Assembly: GCA_018268915.1 (NCBI GenBank)
Contig: JAFDVQ010000011.1
Span: 186,001 to 250,000 of the forward strand
Source: Acidobacteriota bacterium
GTDB lineage: Bacteria > Acidobacteriota > Terriglobia > Terriglobales > Acidobacteriaceae
DNA: 64,000 nucleotides
Reading direction: 5' to 3'
The notes beneath the pieces are model-generated. The model was not told the origin of the DNA, did no database searches, and saw only the letters and a program-made list of their open reading frames with translations. Position 1 is the stretch's first letter. Every line of letters starts with the position of its first letter. The translations under genes were made by a program, and so were the position numbers. Positions 16,891 to 26,208 of this stretch are shown here, one piece after another.

Positions 16891-17844
16891 ATGAAGAACG
16901 ACATTAAAGCAAGAATTATGGTTCCAAGCCAGGTAGCCGTTCTCGCACTGGCATCAGCTTTCGCGATCCCCGCGATGGCTCAGCAGACGCAGCAGCCAGA
17001 CAGTAACTCCCAGAATGCTCCGGCGGCCGCGCAGCAGACACCTACCTCGACTCCTCCTGCAACAGCAACCCAGCCGATCCAGGAGCAGAAAGAGGGATTC
17101 TGGGGCCGCGTCAATCCGATGGCGCGTAAGAAGTGGGTGAAGAAAAGGCTCGATCCGATCAATGATCGCCTGACAGAACTCGACCAAGTAAATGCAAAGA
17201 ACGCAGGCGATATCAAGGACGTAGACGCTCGCGCCACGGCAGGTATCAAGAAGGCTCAGGACTCGGCAGACGCAGCGAACCAGGCAGCAACGGCAGCTGG
17301 CGATCAGGCGAAGAAGGCTAATGACACCGCGACCACAGCATCAGGCCACGTTGACACTCTGAACACCACCGTCAGCGGTCTTGATACTTATAAGCCGATC
17401 AGCGACGTTGAGGTTCCATTCCGCAACGGCAGCCCGGTGCTGTCGAAAGATGCAAAGTCGAAGCTGGATGACATGGCGAAGAGCCTGGAAGGTCATCAGG
17501 GCTTCATCATCGAAATCGAAGCGCGTTCGCCTGCAGCAGGGGCATCAGGCATCGCGTCCTCGCAACGTGAGGCAGAGGCTGTGAAGCGCTACCTCGTAAC
17601 CGAGCATGAGATTCCCGTCTACCGTATGCACGCAGTAGCACTCGGCAACGCCCACATTGAAGACACGACCCAGATGGCGAGCAATGCTTCGGCAGATCAG
17701 ACTGCAGCGAAGCCGGCAAGCCACAAGCGTGAGCGTATTCCGAGCGTTGTGCATATCAAGTTGATGGAAAACAGTTTGGCGGCCCAGGGCACCACATCCC
17801 CCCATGGTATGGCGTCCTCGACCGGCACGGAGCAGCACCAATAA
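16891..17844 (+). CDS. OmpA-like envelope protein with central coiled coil
   Basis: 317 residues: signal peptide to about residue 30 (FAIPAMA/QQ), a Gln/Pro/Thr/Ala-rich linker (30-66), a basic patch (MARKKWVKKRLDP), and a long Ala/Asp/Lys-rich coiled coil (about 95-165). An OmpA-like domain follows (about 170-290), with VPFRNGSPVLSKDAKSKLDDM and SSQREAEAVKRYLV as the recognisable peptidoglycan-binding segments. The C-terminus is Ser/Thr/His-rich. By family it would anchor to peptidoglycan in the periplasm. A strong terminator about 105 bases after the stop makes it a single-gene unit. Confidence 0.78.
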   Translation: MKNDIKARIMVPSQVAVLALASAFAIPAMAQQTQQPDSNSQNAPAAAQQTPTSTPPATATQPIQEQKEGFWGRVNPMARKKWVKKRLDPINDRLTELDQVNAKNAGDIKDVDARATAGIKKAQDSADAANQAATAAGDQAKKANDTATTASGHVDTLNTTVSGLDTYKPISDVEVPFRNGSPVLSKDAKSKLDDMAKSLEGHQGFIIEIEARSPAAGASGIASSQREAEAVKRYLVTEHEIPVYRMHAVALGNAHIEDTTQMASNASADQTAAKPASHKRERIPSVVHIKLMENSLAAQGTTSPHGMASSTGTEQHQ

Positions 17845-17948
17845 AGGTGCTGCGTAGCCACCCCCCTGAGGCTCCCTTCCGCGCCGACGGCTACCCCGCC
17901 GTAGGCCGCCAATAGAGCTCTCGCAACACGAGAGAACCAAGGCAACTT

Positions 17949-17979
17949 GGCCCCCGCTAATAACGGGGGCCGTTTTTTG
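17949..17979 (+). terminator. Rho-independent terminator after the OmpA-like gene
   Basis: GGCCCCCG and CGGGGGCC form an 8-bp GC stem with a 7-base loop, followed by GTTTTTTG. A second small hairpin (CTCTCG...CGAGAG) lies just before it. Confidence 0.9.
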
Positions 17980-18103
17980 TCTGGGGCTGCTTTTCCTGTA
18001 TTCGGCATGAGCTTATTACCAAATAGGGCTCCGCAAAGCGACCCTGTACCCCGAAAGCGGAATACCTCGGTATCGCAACTGATATAGTATCCTTCGCACA
18101 CCG

Positions 18104-18619
18104 ATGAGTTCTGAGGATAAGGCCGGCACCGCCGCACTGCGGCAAGAGACGCTCGAAGTGTACCGTGATCACTCCGGTGCGCTTACGTCCTATGCGCGCC
18201 GTCTGACGTCGGATGTGGGGCTGGCGCAGGATGCGGTCCAGGAGACTTTCCTGCGGTACTTTCTTGTGCGGATGCAAGGCGATACGATCCGCAATCCCTC
18301 TGCGTGGCTACATCGCGTGGTGCACAACTTCATCGTCGAGACGGTTCGATCCTCGGCAGTTCAGGCATGCGTTGCGCTTGACGAGGGGGTACTTGAGAAA
18401 GCCCAAGTGCAGCCGGAGACGGGACGAGTCGAGTGGGAAGATGCTTTCAAGGCTATGTTGGCACCCCGAGAGTTCGAATGCCTCAAGTTGCGGACCGAAG
18501 GACTTGACTATGTTGAGATTGCGGATGCAATGTCTATTCGTCCGGGGACTGTAGGCGCACTTCTTCATCGAGTTGGCCAGAAGATGCGGGTTGCGCTTCG
18601 CCCGAAGAGGAGCCGGTGA
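18104..18619 (+). CDS. ECF-type RNA polymerase sigma factor
   Basis: 171 residues. Region 2 reads YARRLTSDVGLAQDAVQETFLRYF (about 26-49), with NPSAWLHRVVHNF as region 2.4-like helix. Region 4 reads LAPREFECLKLRTEGLDYVEIADAM (about 118-142) with a helix-turn-helix ending GALLHRVGQKM. It directs transcription of a target set, probably including its own operon. A TATAGT hexamer lies at 18083-18088. The next gene overlaps its stop codon (TGATG), and a membrane protein follows ten bases later, so it heads a three-gene operon next to an Oar-like receptor. Confidence 0.9.
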   Translation: MSSEDKAGTAALRQETLEVYRDHSGALTSYARRLTSDVGLAQDAVQETFLRYFLVRMQGDTIRNPSAWLHRVVHNFIVETVRSSAVQACVALDEGVLEKAQVQPETGRVEWEDAFKAMLAPREFECLKLRTEGLDYVEIADAMSIRPGTVGALLHRVGQKMRVALRPKRSR

Positions 18620-18969
18620 TGGCGGATAGGAAAGCATTGCCGGTAAGCGAAGAGGATAATTCGCCACGAGGTGATGTCGCGACGGCGCAGCTCGAGGATG
18701 CCGGGCTCGACGAATTGTCAAAGAAGCTGCTCTCCTGGAGCGAGCTATGGTTCGGTGTTTCTGAGAGCGGGGAGCCCACCGCAGAAGACTATCGGATCCG
18801 TCAGCATCTTTTGCATTGGCTGAGTCGATGCATCGGCCAGGAAGCGAGCGCGGTCTTGACCGACCGCGTTGAGAATGTCTCCCTTGCGACGTCTGCGCCA
18901 TTGCTCACAGCGTTTCTTGGACGCCGAGCGATGCTGGAGCTGTCGCGACGCGTACTGAACGACACCTAG
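18619..18969 (+). CDS. Hypothetical protein in ECF sigma operon, candidate sigma modulator
   Basis: 116 residues, starting at an ATG that shares its A with the sigma factor stop (TGATG). The protein is acidic at the N-terminus and then helical (DELSKKLLSWSELWFGVS..., LLHWLSRCIGQEASAVL). It has no signal peptide or membrane segment. No zinc-binding HxxxCxxC anti-sigma motif is present. Translation coupling to the sigma factor suggests a functional link such as an anti-sigma or co-factor; that is inference, and no family is recognised. Confidence 0.6.
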   Translation: MADRKALPVSEEDNSPRGDVATAQLEDAGLDELSKKLLSWSELWFGVSESGEPTAEDYRIRQHLLHWLSRCIGQEASAVLTDRVENVSLATSAPLLTAFLGRRAMLELSRRVLNDT

Positions 18970-18978
18970 GCTTGCCGG

Positions 18979-19866
18979 ATGCCGCGTTTCGTACGATGGA
19001 TATGGCGGGTCTGCGCTCTTCACTACGCGATTGGGGCGGCCACCTACGTTCATTTTCTGATTACAGGCAGCTATCGCTACATCATCTGGTATTTTGACGT
19101 ACTCGGCACGTTGTTTTTTCTGTTAGCAACGGCCGCCGAGTTCTATCTGGCATTCGAATGCAGGTCTGGCTTCGATCCGGATGAGCCAATGCGAACGGCG
19201 TGGACATTTATCGGTCTAGCCTCGCTCTCGCGATTTGTCGCAGCCGGCCTAGTTTCCCTGGATCATTGGCGACTCGAATCGAGTTCCGGAAACGCTTTTT
19301 CGGCTCTTGCCATTGTCTTGCCTAGAAGTCTTGGGCATGTGGGTACGGTCATTGGCGGGCCATTGTCGATGGTTTTTCTTGCATTCGCCCTGACCCGCGT
19401 CCTAAAAGTTCAACACAAGTTCGGGGTCCTCCGTGGTTTTACGCGAATGGACTACGTTCTCGTAGTGCTGATTGTCATTCTGATGTGCGGCGAAGCAGCA
19501 AAAATAGTGCGGTATTTATCGCCGCCCTATCCGCCTCCGACTATTACGGAGGCAATCCTGTGGCTGAGCGACCCTCTTCTGGGTCTGCTGCTCGTACAGG
19601 CAGTTTTGATTCGACGGTCTTCGATTCGTGTGGGATTGGGCCTCATCTCACAATGCTGGAGCATGTACGTGCTCGCGATCGTGACTACGCTGGCGGGAGA
19701 TGCCTCCATCTGGGCGGTGGGGGAGGGCATGCTCTCTGAGTCATTGATTGCGTTGACCTGGTACATCTGGTTTTTTGCGGCTGCGGCGTTCGCTAGCGCC
19801 CCGGCCTACCAACTTGCGGCGATGCAGTTGCCTCTTGCGAAGCACCCCCGAACTAAAACAAGCTAG
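18979..19866 (+). CDS. Polytopic membrane protein in ECF sigma operon
   Basis: 295 residues with about seven hydrophobic segments (for example YIIWYFDVLGTLFFLLATAA, VLVVLIVILMCGEAAKIV and LIALTWYIWFFAAAAFASA). Loops are short and contain no catalytic motif. It starts ten bases after the preceding gene, in the same operon as the ECF sigma factor. It could be the membrane sensor that controls the sigma factor, or a target. No family is recognised. The final residues are basic and probably cytoplasmic. Confidence 0.68.
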   Translation: MPRFVRWIWRVCALHYAIGAATYVHFLITGSYRYIIWYFDVLGTLFFLLATAAEFYLAFECRSGFDPDEPMRTAWTFIGLASLSRFVAAGLVSLDHWRLESSSGNAFSALAIVLPRSLGHVGTVIGGPLSMVFLAFALTRVLKVQHKFGVLRGFTRMDYVLVVLIVILMCGEAAKIVRYLSPPYPPPTITEAILWLSDPLLGLLLVQAVLIRRSSIRVGLGLISQCWSMYVLAIVTTLAGDASIWAVGEGMLSESLIALTWYIWFFAAAAFASAPAYQLAAMQLPLAKHPRTKTS

Positions 19867-19983
19867 CCCCGCATTTTTGGGAATTTCTATGTAAAGAAAA
19901 AGACGCACTGTCTCGTCTTAGGAATGGATTGATTTTGTATTTTTCTGGTTTAACGCAGGCATACGTGAAGTCACTGTCTCCGG

Positions 19984-22900
19984 TTGACTGTTCCCCACGG
20001 CACTTTTGAATCGGGTCATATCTTGTACATTCAACGATCTACCAAAACGGCTCACGGATTGTTCATGTGTCTTGTGGGCTTTCTATGTCTGGCGTGCTCT
20101 TGTGCATCAGGTTGGGGGCAGGCTACGTCGGGTTCCATTTTGGTAGCTGTCAGAGATCCGAATGGTTCTCCGGTTTCAGCGGCCGCCGTCGTGGTGAAGT
20201 TCTTGGACGCGGGCTTTGAAGATCGCACGGAAACTGATTCCACGGGCACTGCGAAGATTTCCGATTTGCGACCGGGCCATTACTCGGTCGAAGTCCATCA
20301 GACGGGCTTCCGTCCAGCCTTGTCGGGGCCGTTCGAGTTGCGGATAGACGACAAGTTGCGGGTCGATATCAGTCTGAAGGTCGGCCAAGTAAATGAGACG
20401 GTTGTCGCGAGCGATGCAGTTCCCCTTCTTCAGACACAAAGCGCCGCCATCGGGCAGGTCATCGGCGCGTCCGATATCGCAAACATGCCGCTGCTCGGTC
20501 GAGACTTCACAGATCTGATGTTGCTAGTGCCCGGAGTCCTTCATGGCGATGGAGGCAACAATGTAAATCTCTCAGTGAACGGCCAGCGCGAATTTGGAAA
20601 CTCAATCCAGCTGAATGGGTCTGAAGTAACCGGGAATCGCAATAACGATACCAACCTTCGGCCAAGCGTTGATGCAATGCGCGAGTTCAAGGTGGTCACT
20701 GCGGACTACGCGGCTGAGTTTGGGCGGGCGTCCGGAGGGGTAATCCTTCTTGAGACCAAGGCGGGAAGCAATCAGCTGCATGGGGCGGTTTATGAGTTCT
20801 TCAGACCGAGCAGCACGGCGGCCAACAGCTATGCCTTTAGCCGTTCCGATGTAAGCCACGCCTCGCAGTTGAAGCAGCATAATTTTGGCGCGACAGTCGG
20901 CGGGCCGATGCGTAAAGGCAAGGACTTCTTCTTCTTGAGTTACGAAGGAAGCCAGCTAAGAGATGCGCTGATCTACGAAACCACTGTGCCCACGCTAGAT
21001 CAGGTAAGTTTTCTGGGAGATGGAAGCGCCGACCTCTCGCGATTGACCGATCCATTCACGGGAAATCAGATTCCGATCTTCGATCCTTACTTCTTCGAGG
21101 CGAATTATTACGCGCAGCAGTATCCGGGCAATATCATTCCTGCCAGCGTGATCAGCCCTGGCGGCAAAAAAATTCTTACCCAGATGTTTCCGCGCCCCAA
21201 TAACTCAAATACGTTTTTCAACAACTACACGGTCACGCAGCGGGTACAGAGCCACGGCAATACTGGGGACTTTCGATTTGACGAGAACCCCTCCAGCAAG
21301 GATCGCCTTACGATCACCTACGATATCGCGCAGTACGAAAACCGAACTGGAGACCCCTATGCGGGATCCGGGACGCTGGAGGGTGCGGGCGGAGCGGATT
21401 CGGGTGATCACTACTGGCTTGAGAATCAGTCAATCGGCGCCTCGTGGTCACGCGTATTCAGCGCAAATCTGCTGAACGACTTACGTGCTTCTTATCTCAT
21501 CACTCCGCTGGAAGAGCATAGCCTCGTGGATGGATCTCGACTCGCGGATCAATTTGGGATTGGCAACTCCAACCTCGACGGCTTCCCGGAGACGTGGGGC
21601 TTTCCTCAGATTCAATTTGAGACGGGCGCAATCACTGGCGGGTCCACCTGGAAGCCGCTATCGTTTCGAGACAAAAATCTGGAAATCGATGACGCTACAT
21701 CCTGGACACGCAATCGTCACTCACTTAAGTTTGGCTATGGATATCGCCGCCTGAACTCTCATCCGGATTTCTCCCTGTTCCCGACGCCGTATGAGTACAT
21801 CGGGGGTGCGTACGCCGCGATGACCAGCGATCCGAATTACACCTACTTTGATCCTGCTGCTTATTACGGCAATGGCGGCAGCGAAATTGCTGACTTGTTG
21901 CTTGGACTTCCGTATGTCGTGATGCAGGGCTTGCAATTGACTAAGCCGCACACCATGAGCAACGAGCAAAGCTTCTACTTGCAGGATTCGTGGCAGACGA
22001 CCAATCGGCTCAATTTGAACTACGGCGTTCGCTATGAATACCGTCAACCATATGTTGAGGCGAACAATAACGCCTCGAATTTCGATCGAAGCTCTTTGGA
22101 CGTTCTGGTTTCAAATCGGGGCTCGAATAGTCGTTCCCTTGTCGATTCAAACAGAGCCAATCTGATGCCTCGTCTCGGCGCAGCGTACCTGATCGACAAA
22201 GCAACGGTCGTGCGTGCTGGATTCGGCATATTCTATTCCGCTGAAAACGACGCCCGGGAAGACATCCTCACCAAGAACTACCCATTTTTTACGCAGGGTG
22301 AATTCGTCAACTCACCATATTTCTTTGTCTACAATCTTGATTCGGGAAGCGCGCGTTCGACGAGCGTGAACTTGCCGCCTGGAATTTCCAGCATTGATCT
22401 CACCACTGTTTCGGGATCTGGAAGCGAGACTGTGTACTCTGAACCGAAGAGCTTTCCCGACGGCTATTCCGAGATGTACAACCTGACCGTCCAGCGAATG
22501 CTCGACTCGAACACATCCTTTGAGCTGGGCTACGTTGGCGCTCAATCGCACAAGCTTTCCTATTCGGTGGGGAACTACAACGTGAACGATCATCTATCCG
22601 ACAAGATCGGCAAGGTGCAGACGTTGCTGCCAGTGGGATCGAACAACTACAACTCTCTCCAGGCAAAACTGATTCGGCACTATGCTAACGGCTGGAGCGT
22701 TTTGGCTGCCTATACCTACTCGCATAGCATCGACAATGGGCCAGCGCCATTCGATTTGAAAAGCAATAACGCGCCTCAAAGCCCATTCGATCTTGATGCT
22801 GAGTATGCAACCTCGGACGCTGACGTGAAACACAATTTCACGATGAGCAATCAACTGGAGCTGCCTTTCGGACGCGGCAGGCGCTATCTAAACTCCGCGG

Positions 22901-23379
22901 GAACGCTGGTGGGCTTTCTCACCGGTGGCTGGCATCTGAATTCGATTACCTCTCTTCACACAGGCACACCGGTCAACGTTGTTTCAAACGCAGGATACGC
23001 TGACTATCCGGGGCTAAGACCAAACCTTGTGCCTGGACAGAGTGCTAACTTGACGCGCGACAAACGCACTGTCGGTCGGTGGTTCAACACCGATGCGTTT
23101 GCGGATACGCCGGGACAGAGCAACAATGATCCGATTGCCGGGAATGCGGGACGAAACCTCGTTCGAGGCCCTGGCTACGCAAATGTTGATTTCTCCCTCT
23201 TCAAGACGTTTGCATGCACGGAGAGTAAGAATCTGCAGTTTCGCGTGGAGAGTTTCAATCTTCTCAATACACCGCACTTCCAGAATCCAAATGGCAGCCG
23301 CAGTTCCGGCTCATTCGGAGCCATAAGCTCGGCAAGCGGATCGCGCATCATGCAGTTCGCCATTAAATTCCTATACTGA
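19984..23379 (+). CDS. Oar-like TonB-dependent receptor with carboxypeptidase-regulatory domain
   Basis: About 1131 residues. A signal peptide near 20-46 (hydrophobic run ending ASGWGQA) precedes a carboxypeptidase-regulatory Ig-like domain (about 50-135: ILVAVRDPNGSPVSAAAVVV... LRPGHYSVEVHQTGF). A plug domain follows (about 145-265), with MPLLGRDFTDLMLLVPGV and SVNGQREFGNSIQLNG, and then a long C-terminal beta barrel. No TonB box is evident. By family, Oar-like proteins sit in the outer membrane and are abundant in Acidobacteriota; ligands are mostly unknown, with glycan or protein export roles proposed. The start used is TTG; TTG at 20023 or ATG at 20065 are alternatives. It lies 117 bases after the ECF sigma operon. 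Confidence 0.88.
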   Translation: MTVPHGTFESGHILYIQRSTKTAHGLFMCLVGFLCLACSCASGWGQATSGSILVAVRDPNGSPVSAAAVVVKFLDAGFEDRTETDSTGTAKISDLRPGHYSVEVHQTGFRPALSGPFELRIDDKLRVDISLKVGQVNETVVASDAVPLLQTQSAAIGQVIGASDIANMPLLGRDFTDLMLLVPGVLHGDGGNNVNLSVNGQREFGNSIQLNGSEVTGNRNNDTNLRPSVDAMREFKVVTADYAAEFGRASGGVILLETKAGSNQLHGAVYEFFRPSSTAANSYAFSRSDVSHASQLKQHNFGATVGGPMRKGKDFFFLSYEGSQLRDALIYETTVPTLDQVSFLGDGSADLSRLTDPFTGNQIPIFDPYFFEANYYAQQYPGNIIPASVISPGGKKILTQMFPRPNNSNTFFNNYTVTQRVQSHGNTGDFRFDENPSSKDRLTITYDIAQYENRTGDPYAGSGTLEGAGGADSGDHYWLENQSIGASWSRVFSANLLNDLRASYLITPLEEHSLVDGSRLADQFGIGNSNLDGFPETWGFPQIQFETGAITGGSTWKPLSFRDKNLEIDDATSWTRNRHSLKFGYGYRRLNSHPDFSLFPTPYEYIGGAYAAMTSDPNYTYFDPAAYYGNGGSEIADLLLGLPYVVMQGLQLTKPHTMSNEQSFYLQDSWQTTNRLNLNYGVRYEYRQPYVEANNNASNFDRSSLDVLVSNRGSNSRSLVDSNRANLMPRLGAAYLIDKATVVRAGFGIFYSAENDAREDILTKNYPFFTQGEFVNSPYFFVYNLDSGSARSTSVNLPPGISSIDLTTVSGSGSETVYSEPKSFPDGYSEMYNLTVQRMLDSNTSFELGYVGAQSHKLSYSVGNYNVNDHLSDKIGKVQTLLPVGSNNYNSLQAKLIRHYANGWSVLAAYTYSHSIDNGPAPFDLKSNNAPQSPFDLDAEYATSDADVKHNFTMSNQLELPFGRGRRYLNSAGTLVGFLTGGWHLNSITSLHTGTPVNVVSNAGYADYPGLRPNLVPGQSANLTRDKRTVGRWFNTDAFADTPGQSNNDPIAGNAGRNLVRGPGYANVDFSLFKTFACTESKNLQFRVESFNLLNTPHFQNPNGSRSSGSFGAISSASGSRIMQFAIKFLY

Positions 23380-23650
23380 TTCCGCACCGACGTCCAGCAT
23401 TGCAACTGACTTAAGTTACCGCTTCCGCCGATGGCGCGCAGAGGGTCTGTAAATAACCGGCACGCCTTTCCCCTCATATAGAAAACTGCCCCGAAGTGTG
23501 CAAAGAGCAGGGATGAAATGCCTCTTCCCCAGAAGAAGCTGCTGGCTGAGCTGTGCCGTCCGACTATGTGACGAGCGCCTCTCGTGCAGCGGCTGATTGG
23601 TTTGAAAAACGCAGAGCACAATGCTCTGACGGCGAGGAGCAGGCATTTAT

Positions 23651-24211
23651 ATGTTCGACATATGCAGGAAGATCTCGCTTAGAGAGCGACGCGCAGTCCA
23701 TCTGGTTAGGCGCTTCTTCATCTCCCATTCTGACGGCGGCGCCCTGGTTGAGACCGCCCTGGTTGTGCCACTGATGTTGACGCTGATCACGGGCATGGCA
23801 TCTTTTGGGATAGCACTGAATAACTATCTTCTGCTGTCGCACGCCGCCGCTGTGGGCGCGCGCTACCTTGCCATCAATCAAGGGAACTTTTCGAACGGGA
23901 CAACGACCAATCCATGTGCGATGGCCGCGACGCAGATCCAGGCTGCCGCGGTTGGGATAGCGGCCTCTCAGCTTTCCTACTCAATCACCCTTACGCCCAC
24001 GGCATCGGGCACTGCGACAACCTACACATCGAGCAACGGAACGACCGGCTTTGGCTCCGGCTCAGCTTGCGCCACCGGTGGAACCGCGGCAATGGGCACG
24101 GGCGGCGGGATCGTTTCGGTTTCAGTAAGCCATTCCGTTACTCCGTTCGTAGTGTTCTGGAGCAACCGGTCTCTCAGCCTGACAGGAACGACTACGGAAG
24201 TAATTCAATGA
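23651..24211 (+). CDS. TadE-like pilus assembly protein
   Basis: 186 residues. An N-terminal basic segment leads to GGALVETALVVPLMLTLITGMASFGIAL (about 28-55), the TadE signature with the conserved Glu before a single membrane helix. The rest is a Gly/Ser/Thr-rich extracytoplasmic region with little charge. TadE and TadF/TadG are minor pseudopilin-like parts of Flp/Tad pili or secretion systems; the remaining tad/cpa genes are not in this window. It overlaps the next gene by ATGA. Confidence 0.82.
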   Translation: MFDICRKISLRERRAVHLVRRFFISHSDGGALVETALVVPLMLTLITGMASFGIALNNYLLLSHAAAVGARYLAINQGNFSNGTTTNPCAMAATQIQAAAVGIAASQLSYSITLTPTASGTATTYTSSNGTTGFGSGSACATGGTAAMGTGGGIVSVSVSHSVTPFVVFWSNRSLSLTGTTTEVIQ

Positions 24212-25716
24212 CAGACGCAGGGAATCGGCAGATGCGAGGAGCGTATTCAATGAAGTCGTGCACGAATTTGAAGCGCATAGTTGCGCGCCAGGAAGGTCAG
24301 ATTCTGCCCTGGTTCGCACTGCTATTGATCCTGTTTTCCGGCTTTACGGCGTTCGTTGTCGACGCGGGCCGCGGGGTCATTGCCTATCACATGCTGCAGG
24401 AGTCATGTGACGCCGCTGCGATGGCGGGCGTGCAGTTGATGTCCGATACATCCCAATCGTCTTCGGCTGTCATCAGCCAGGCGACTCTCTACAGTTCGGT
24501 TCCAGGGAACCGCAATGCGAACTCCTCGTTCCTTCCGAACGCGGCAATGCTGAGTGGGTATCCCAAGGTTTATTGCTCGAATACAGGCACATCGAACGGA
24601 GTGCCTTGCGTTGCAGCCGGTGGCGGCTCGAATGCGATCACCGTGGCTCAAACCACGACACTCCCAACTATTTTTGGTGGGATCATCGGTATCCCACGTC
24701 TCAGTCTGTCGGCTGCATCCAGCGCTCTGATGGCAGGCGCGGCGGCGCAGAAGTACAACATCGCGATCGTTCTTGATACGACGCAATCGATGACCAGCTC
24801 TGATCCTGGCGGTTGCACAGGCAGCGGCAAATCGACACCGACAAAAATTCAATGCGCTTTGCTGGGCGTCCAGACACTGCTCAAAGGACTGCAGCCGTGC
24901 ACAGCTACCAGTTCGGGCGCGACTTGCACTGCGTTTGACGGCGTGAGCATTTTCACGTATCCGGAGGTGCCGGCGAATAAAGCGAGTCAGTTCACCACCT
25001 GCAATGGCAGTGCTCCGACTCCCGTGCCGTATACAGCACCGGCGGTTGGGGCAGCATGGACAAATCCGACCTGGACCAGCTCAACGCCGACCTTCCAGGT
25101 GACAAGTGGTGGAACAAATGGATATTCGAGCGACTGGAGCTCGAACAATCAGACGATCGGTTCCAACGGCTCTTACAATTCCAGTTCCGGCCTGGCAATC
25201 GCTGCGGGCGCGGTCACGGGGTGCGCGGGCATGCAGGCCAAGGGTGGCGAAGGTACGTACCTTGCAAGTGCGATCTACGCAGCGGGGGCCTCACTGAAAG
25301 CTCAGGCGCATGCAATTCCGAACACGAAGAATGCCATGATCATCCTGAGTGACGGTGATGCTACAGCGAAGGCCTCGCAGTTCGATTCATCCGTTCACCT
25401 TACCAGCACCGGTGTGTATCCATCCGCGACTGACGAGTGCCATCAGTCGATCACCGCTGCAAAGTGGGTTTCCAGTAACGTCCCTGATACCACGGTGTTC
25501 ACAGTCGCCTACAACGCGCAGACGAGCGGAACTTGCTCGACGGACAGTCCTGCTATTACTGCGTGCTCAGAGTTACAACAGATGGCGACGTCAACGTCCG
25601 ATTTCTATGCCGATACGTCGTCCAGCTGCCCGGGAACGAAACTGAGTCTCCCTGCGATATTTGGATCGATTCAGAGCCGGCTGACAAACGCGCGACTCCT
25701 GCCTGTGGGTTCGTAG
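24208..25716 (+). CDS. TadG-like protein with VWA domain
   Basis: About 502 residues, overlapping the TadE stop as ATGA. A second start at 24250 has a stronger ribosome binding site (GAGGAG) and would remove 14 residues. QEGQILPWFALLLILFSGFTAF (about 27-48) is the TadG-type membrane segment with its preceding Glu. VDAGRGVIAYHMLQESCDAAAMAG follows, typical of Flp pilus assembly TadG. From about 185 a VWA domain begins, IAIVLDTTQSM with an Asp-x-Thr-x-Ser MIDAS-like start, and it continues to KNAMIILSDGDATAK. It probably supports pilus assembly or adhesion at the envelope. Confidence 0.82.
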   Translation: MTDAGNRQMRGAYSMKSCTNLKRIVARQEGQILPWFALLLILFSGFTAFVVDAGRGVIAYHMLQESCDAAAMAGVQLMSDTSQSSSAVISQATLYSSVPGNRNANSSFLPNAAMLSGYPKVYCSNTGTSNGVPCVAAGGGSNAITVAQTTTLPTIFGGIIGIPRLSLSAASSALMAGAAAQKYNIAIVLDTTQSMTSSDPGGCTGSGKSTPTKIQCALLGVQTLLKGLQPCTATSSGATCTAFDGVSIFTYPEVPANKASQFTTCNGSAPTPVPYTAPAVGAAWTNPTWTSSTPTFQVTSGGTNGYSSDWSSNNQTIGSNGSYNSSSGLAIAAGAVTGCAGMQAKGGEGTYLASAIYAAGASLKAQAHAIPNTKNAMIILSDGDATAKASQFDSSVHLTSTGVYPSATDECHQSITAAKWVSSNVPDTTVFTVAYNAQTSGTCSTDSPAITACSELQQMATSTSDFYADTSSSCPGTKLSLPAIFGSIQSRLTNARLLPVGS

Positions 25717-25753
25717 GTTTGCCTGTCGCAGCAGGTAAGGTTCGTCGTACCGG

Positions 25754-26155
25754 TTAGTTGTTTTCGATACGGGCTTTTATGTCGGCCCAGGCAGCCGCGA
25801 TGAGGTCGCTTATCGCCGCTTCGTCAATCGAATGCGCTGGCTTGAGCTTGATGTGGCGCATGCGCTTGCCAGAACCGAGGAGGAGCCGCGCTGGATCGCG
25901 CAGGGATGCGCCGTGGAAGAATCCAATGTTGACGTGCGAGGTGAAGACGGCAACATAGGCAAAGGGCGCGTCACCCAGGCAGGCGGTGGGGCAGCCGTCG
26001 TGCATGAGTTCGCGGACCTCGTCGCCACAGTTGCGCATGAGCTGGAACCACTGCTGGGCAATGGAGCCTAAAGGCCCGCTACGCTGTTGGAACCAGTGGT
26101 CTATGGCAGGTTCGTGAGGGACGACGCCGTTGAAGCGGAGGATCTCTTCATTCAT
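25754..26155 (-). CDS. DUF1801 protein
   Basis: 133 residues. GPLGSIAQQWFQLMRNCGDEVRELMHDGCPTACLGDAPFAY and HVNIGFFHGASL followed by GSGKRMRHIKLKP are the characteristic blocks of DUF1801 (YdhG/YjhX-like fold). The family is small, cytoplasmic and of unknown biochemical function. No catalytic motif is evident. It starts a run of minus-strand genes (25754-27322) that ends in small membrane proteins, but spacing does not prove one operon. Confidence 0.85.
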   Translation of the reverse strand: MNEEILRFNGVVPHEPAIDHWFQQRSGPLGSIAQQWFQLMRNCGDEVRELMHDGCPTACLGDAPFAYVAVFTSHVNIGFFHGASLRDPARLLLGSGKRMRHIKLKPAHSIDEAAISDLIAAAWADIKARIENN

Positions 26156-26208
26156 CTCTATCTACTTATCCCATATCTGTTCCCGCTAGAAGGCAAACTT
26201 TGTGCTCG

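Noticed and set aside
16706..16894. 62-codon frame just before the OmpA-like gene with ATGA-type overlap
   Set aside because: No ribosome binding site, unnatural composition, and no signal or domain; the overlap is probably chance, though a leader peptide cannot be excluded.
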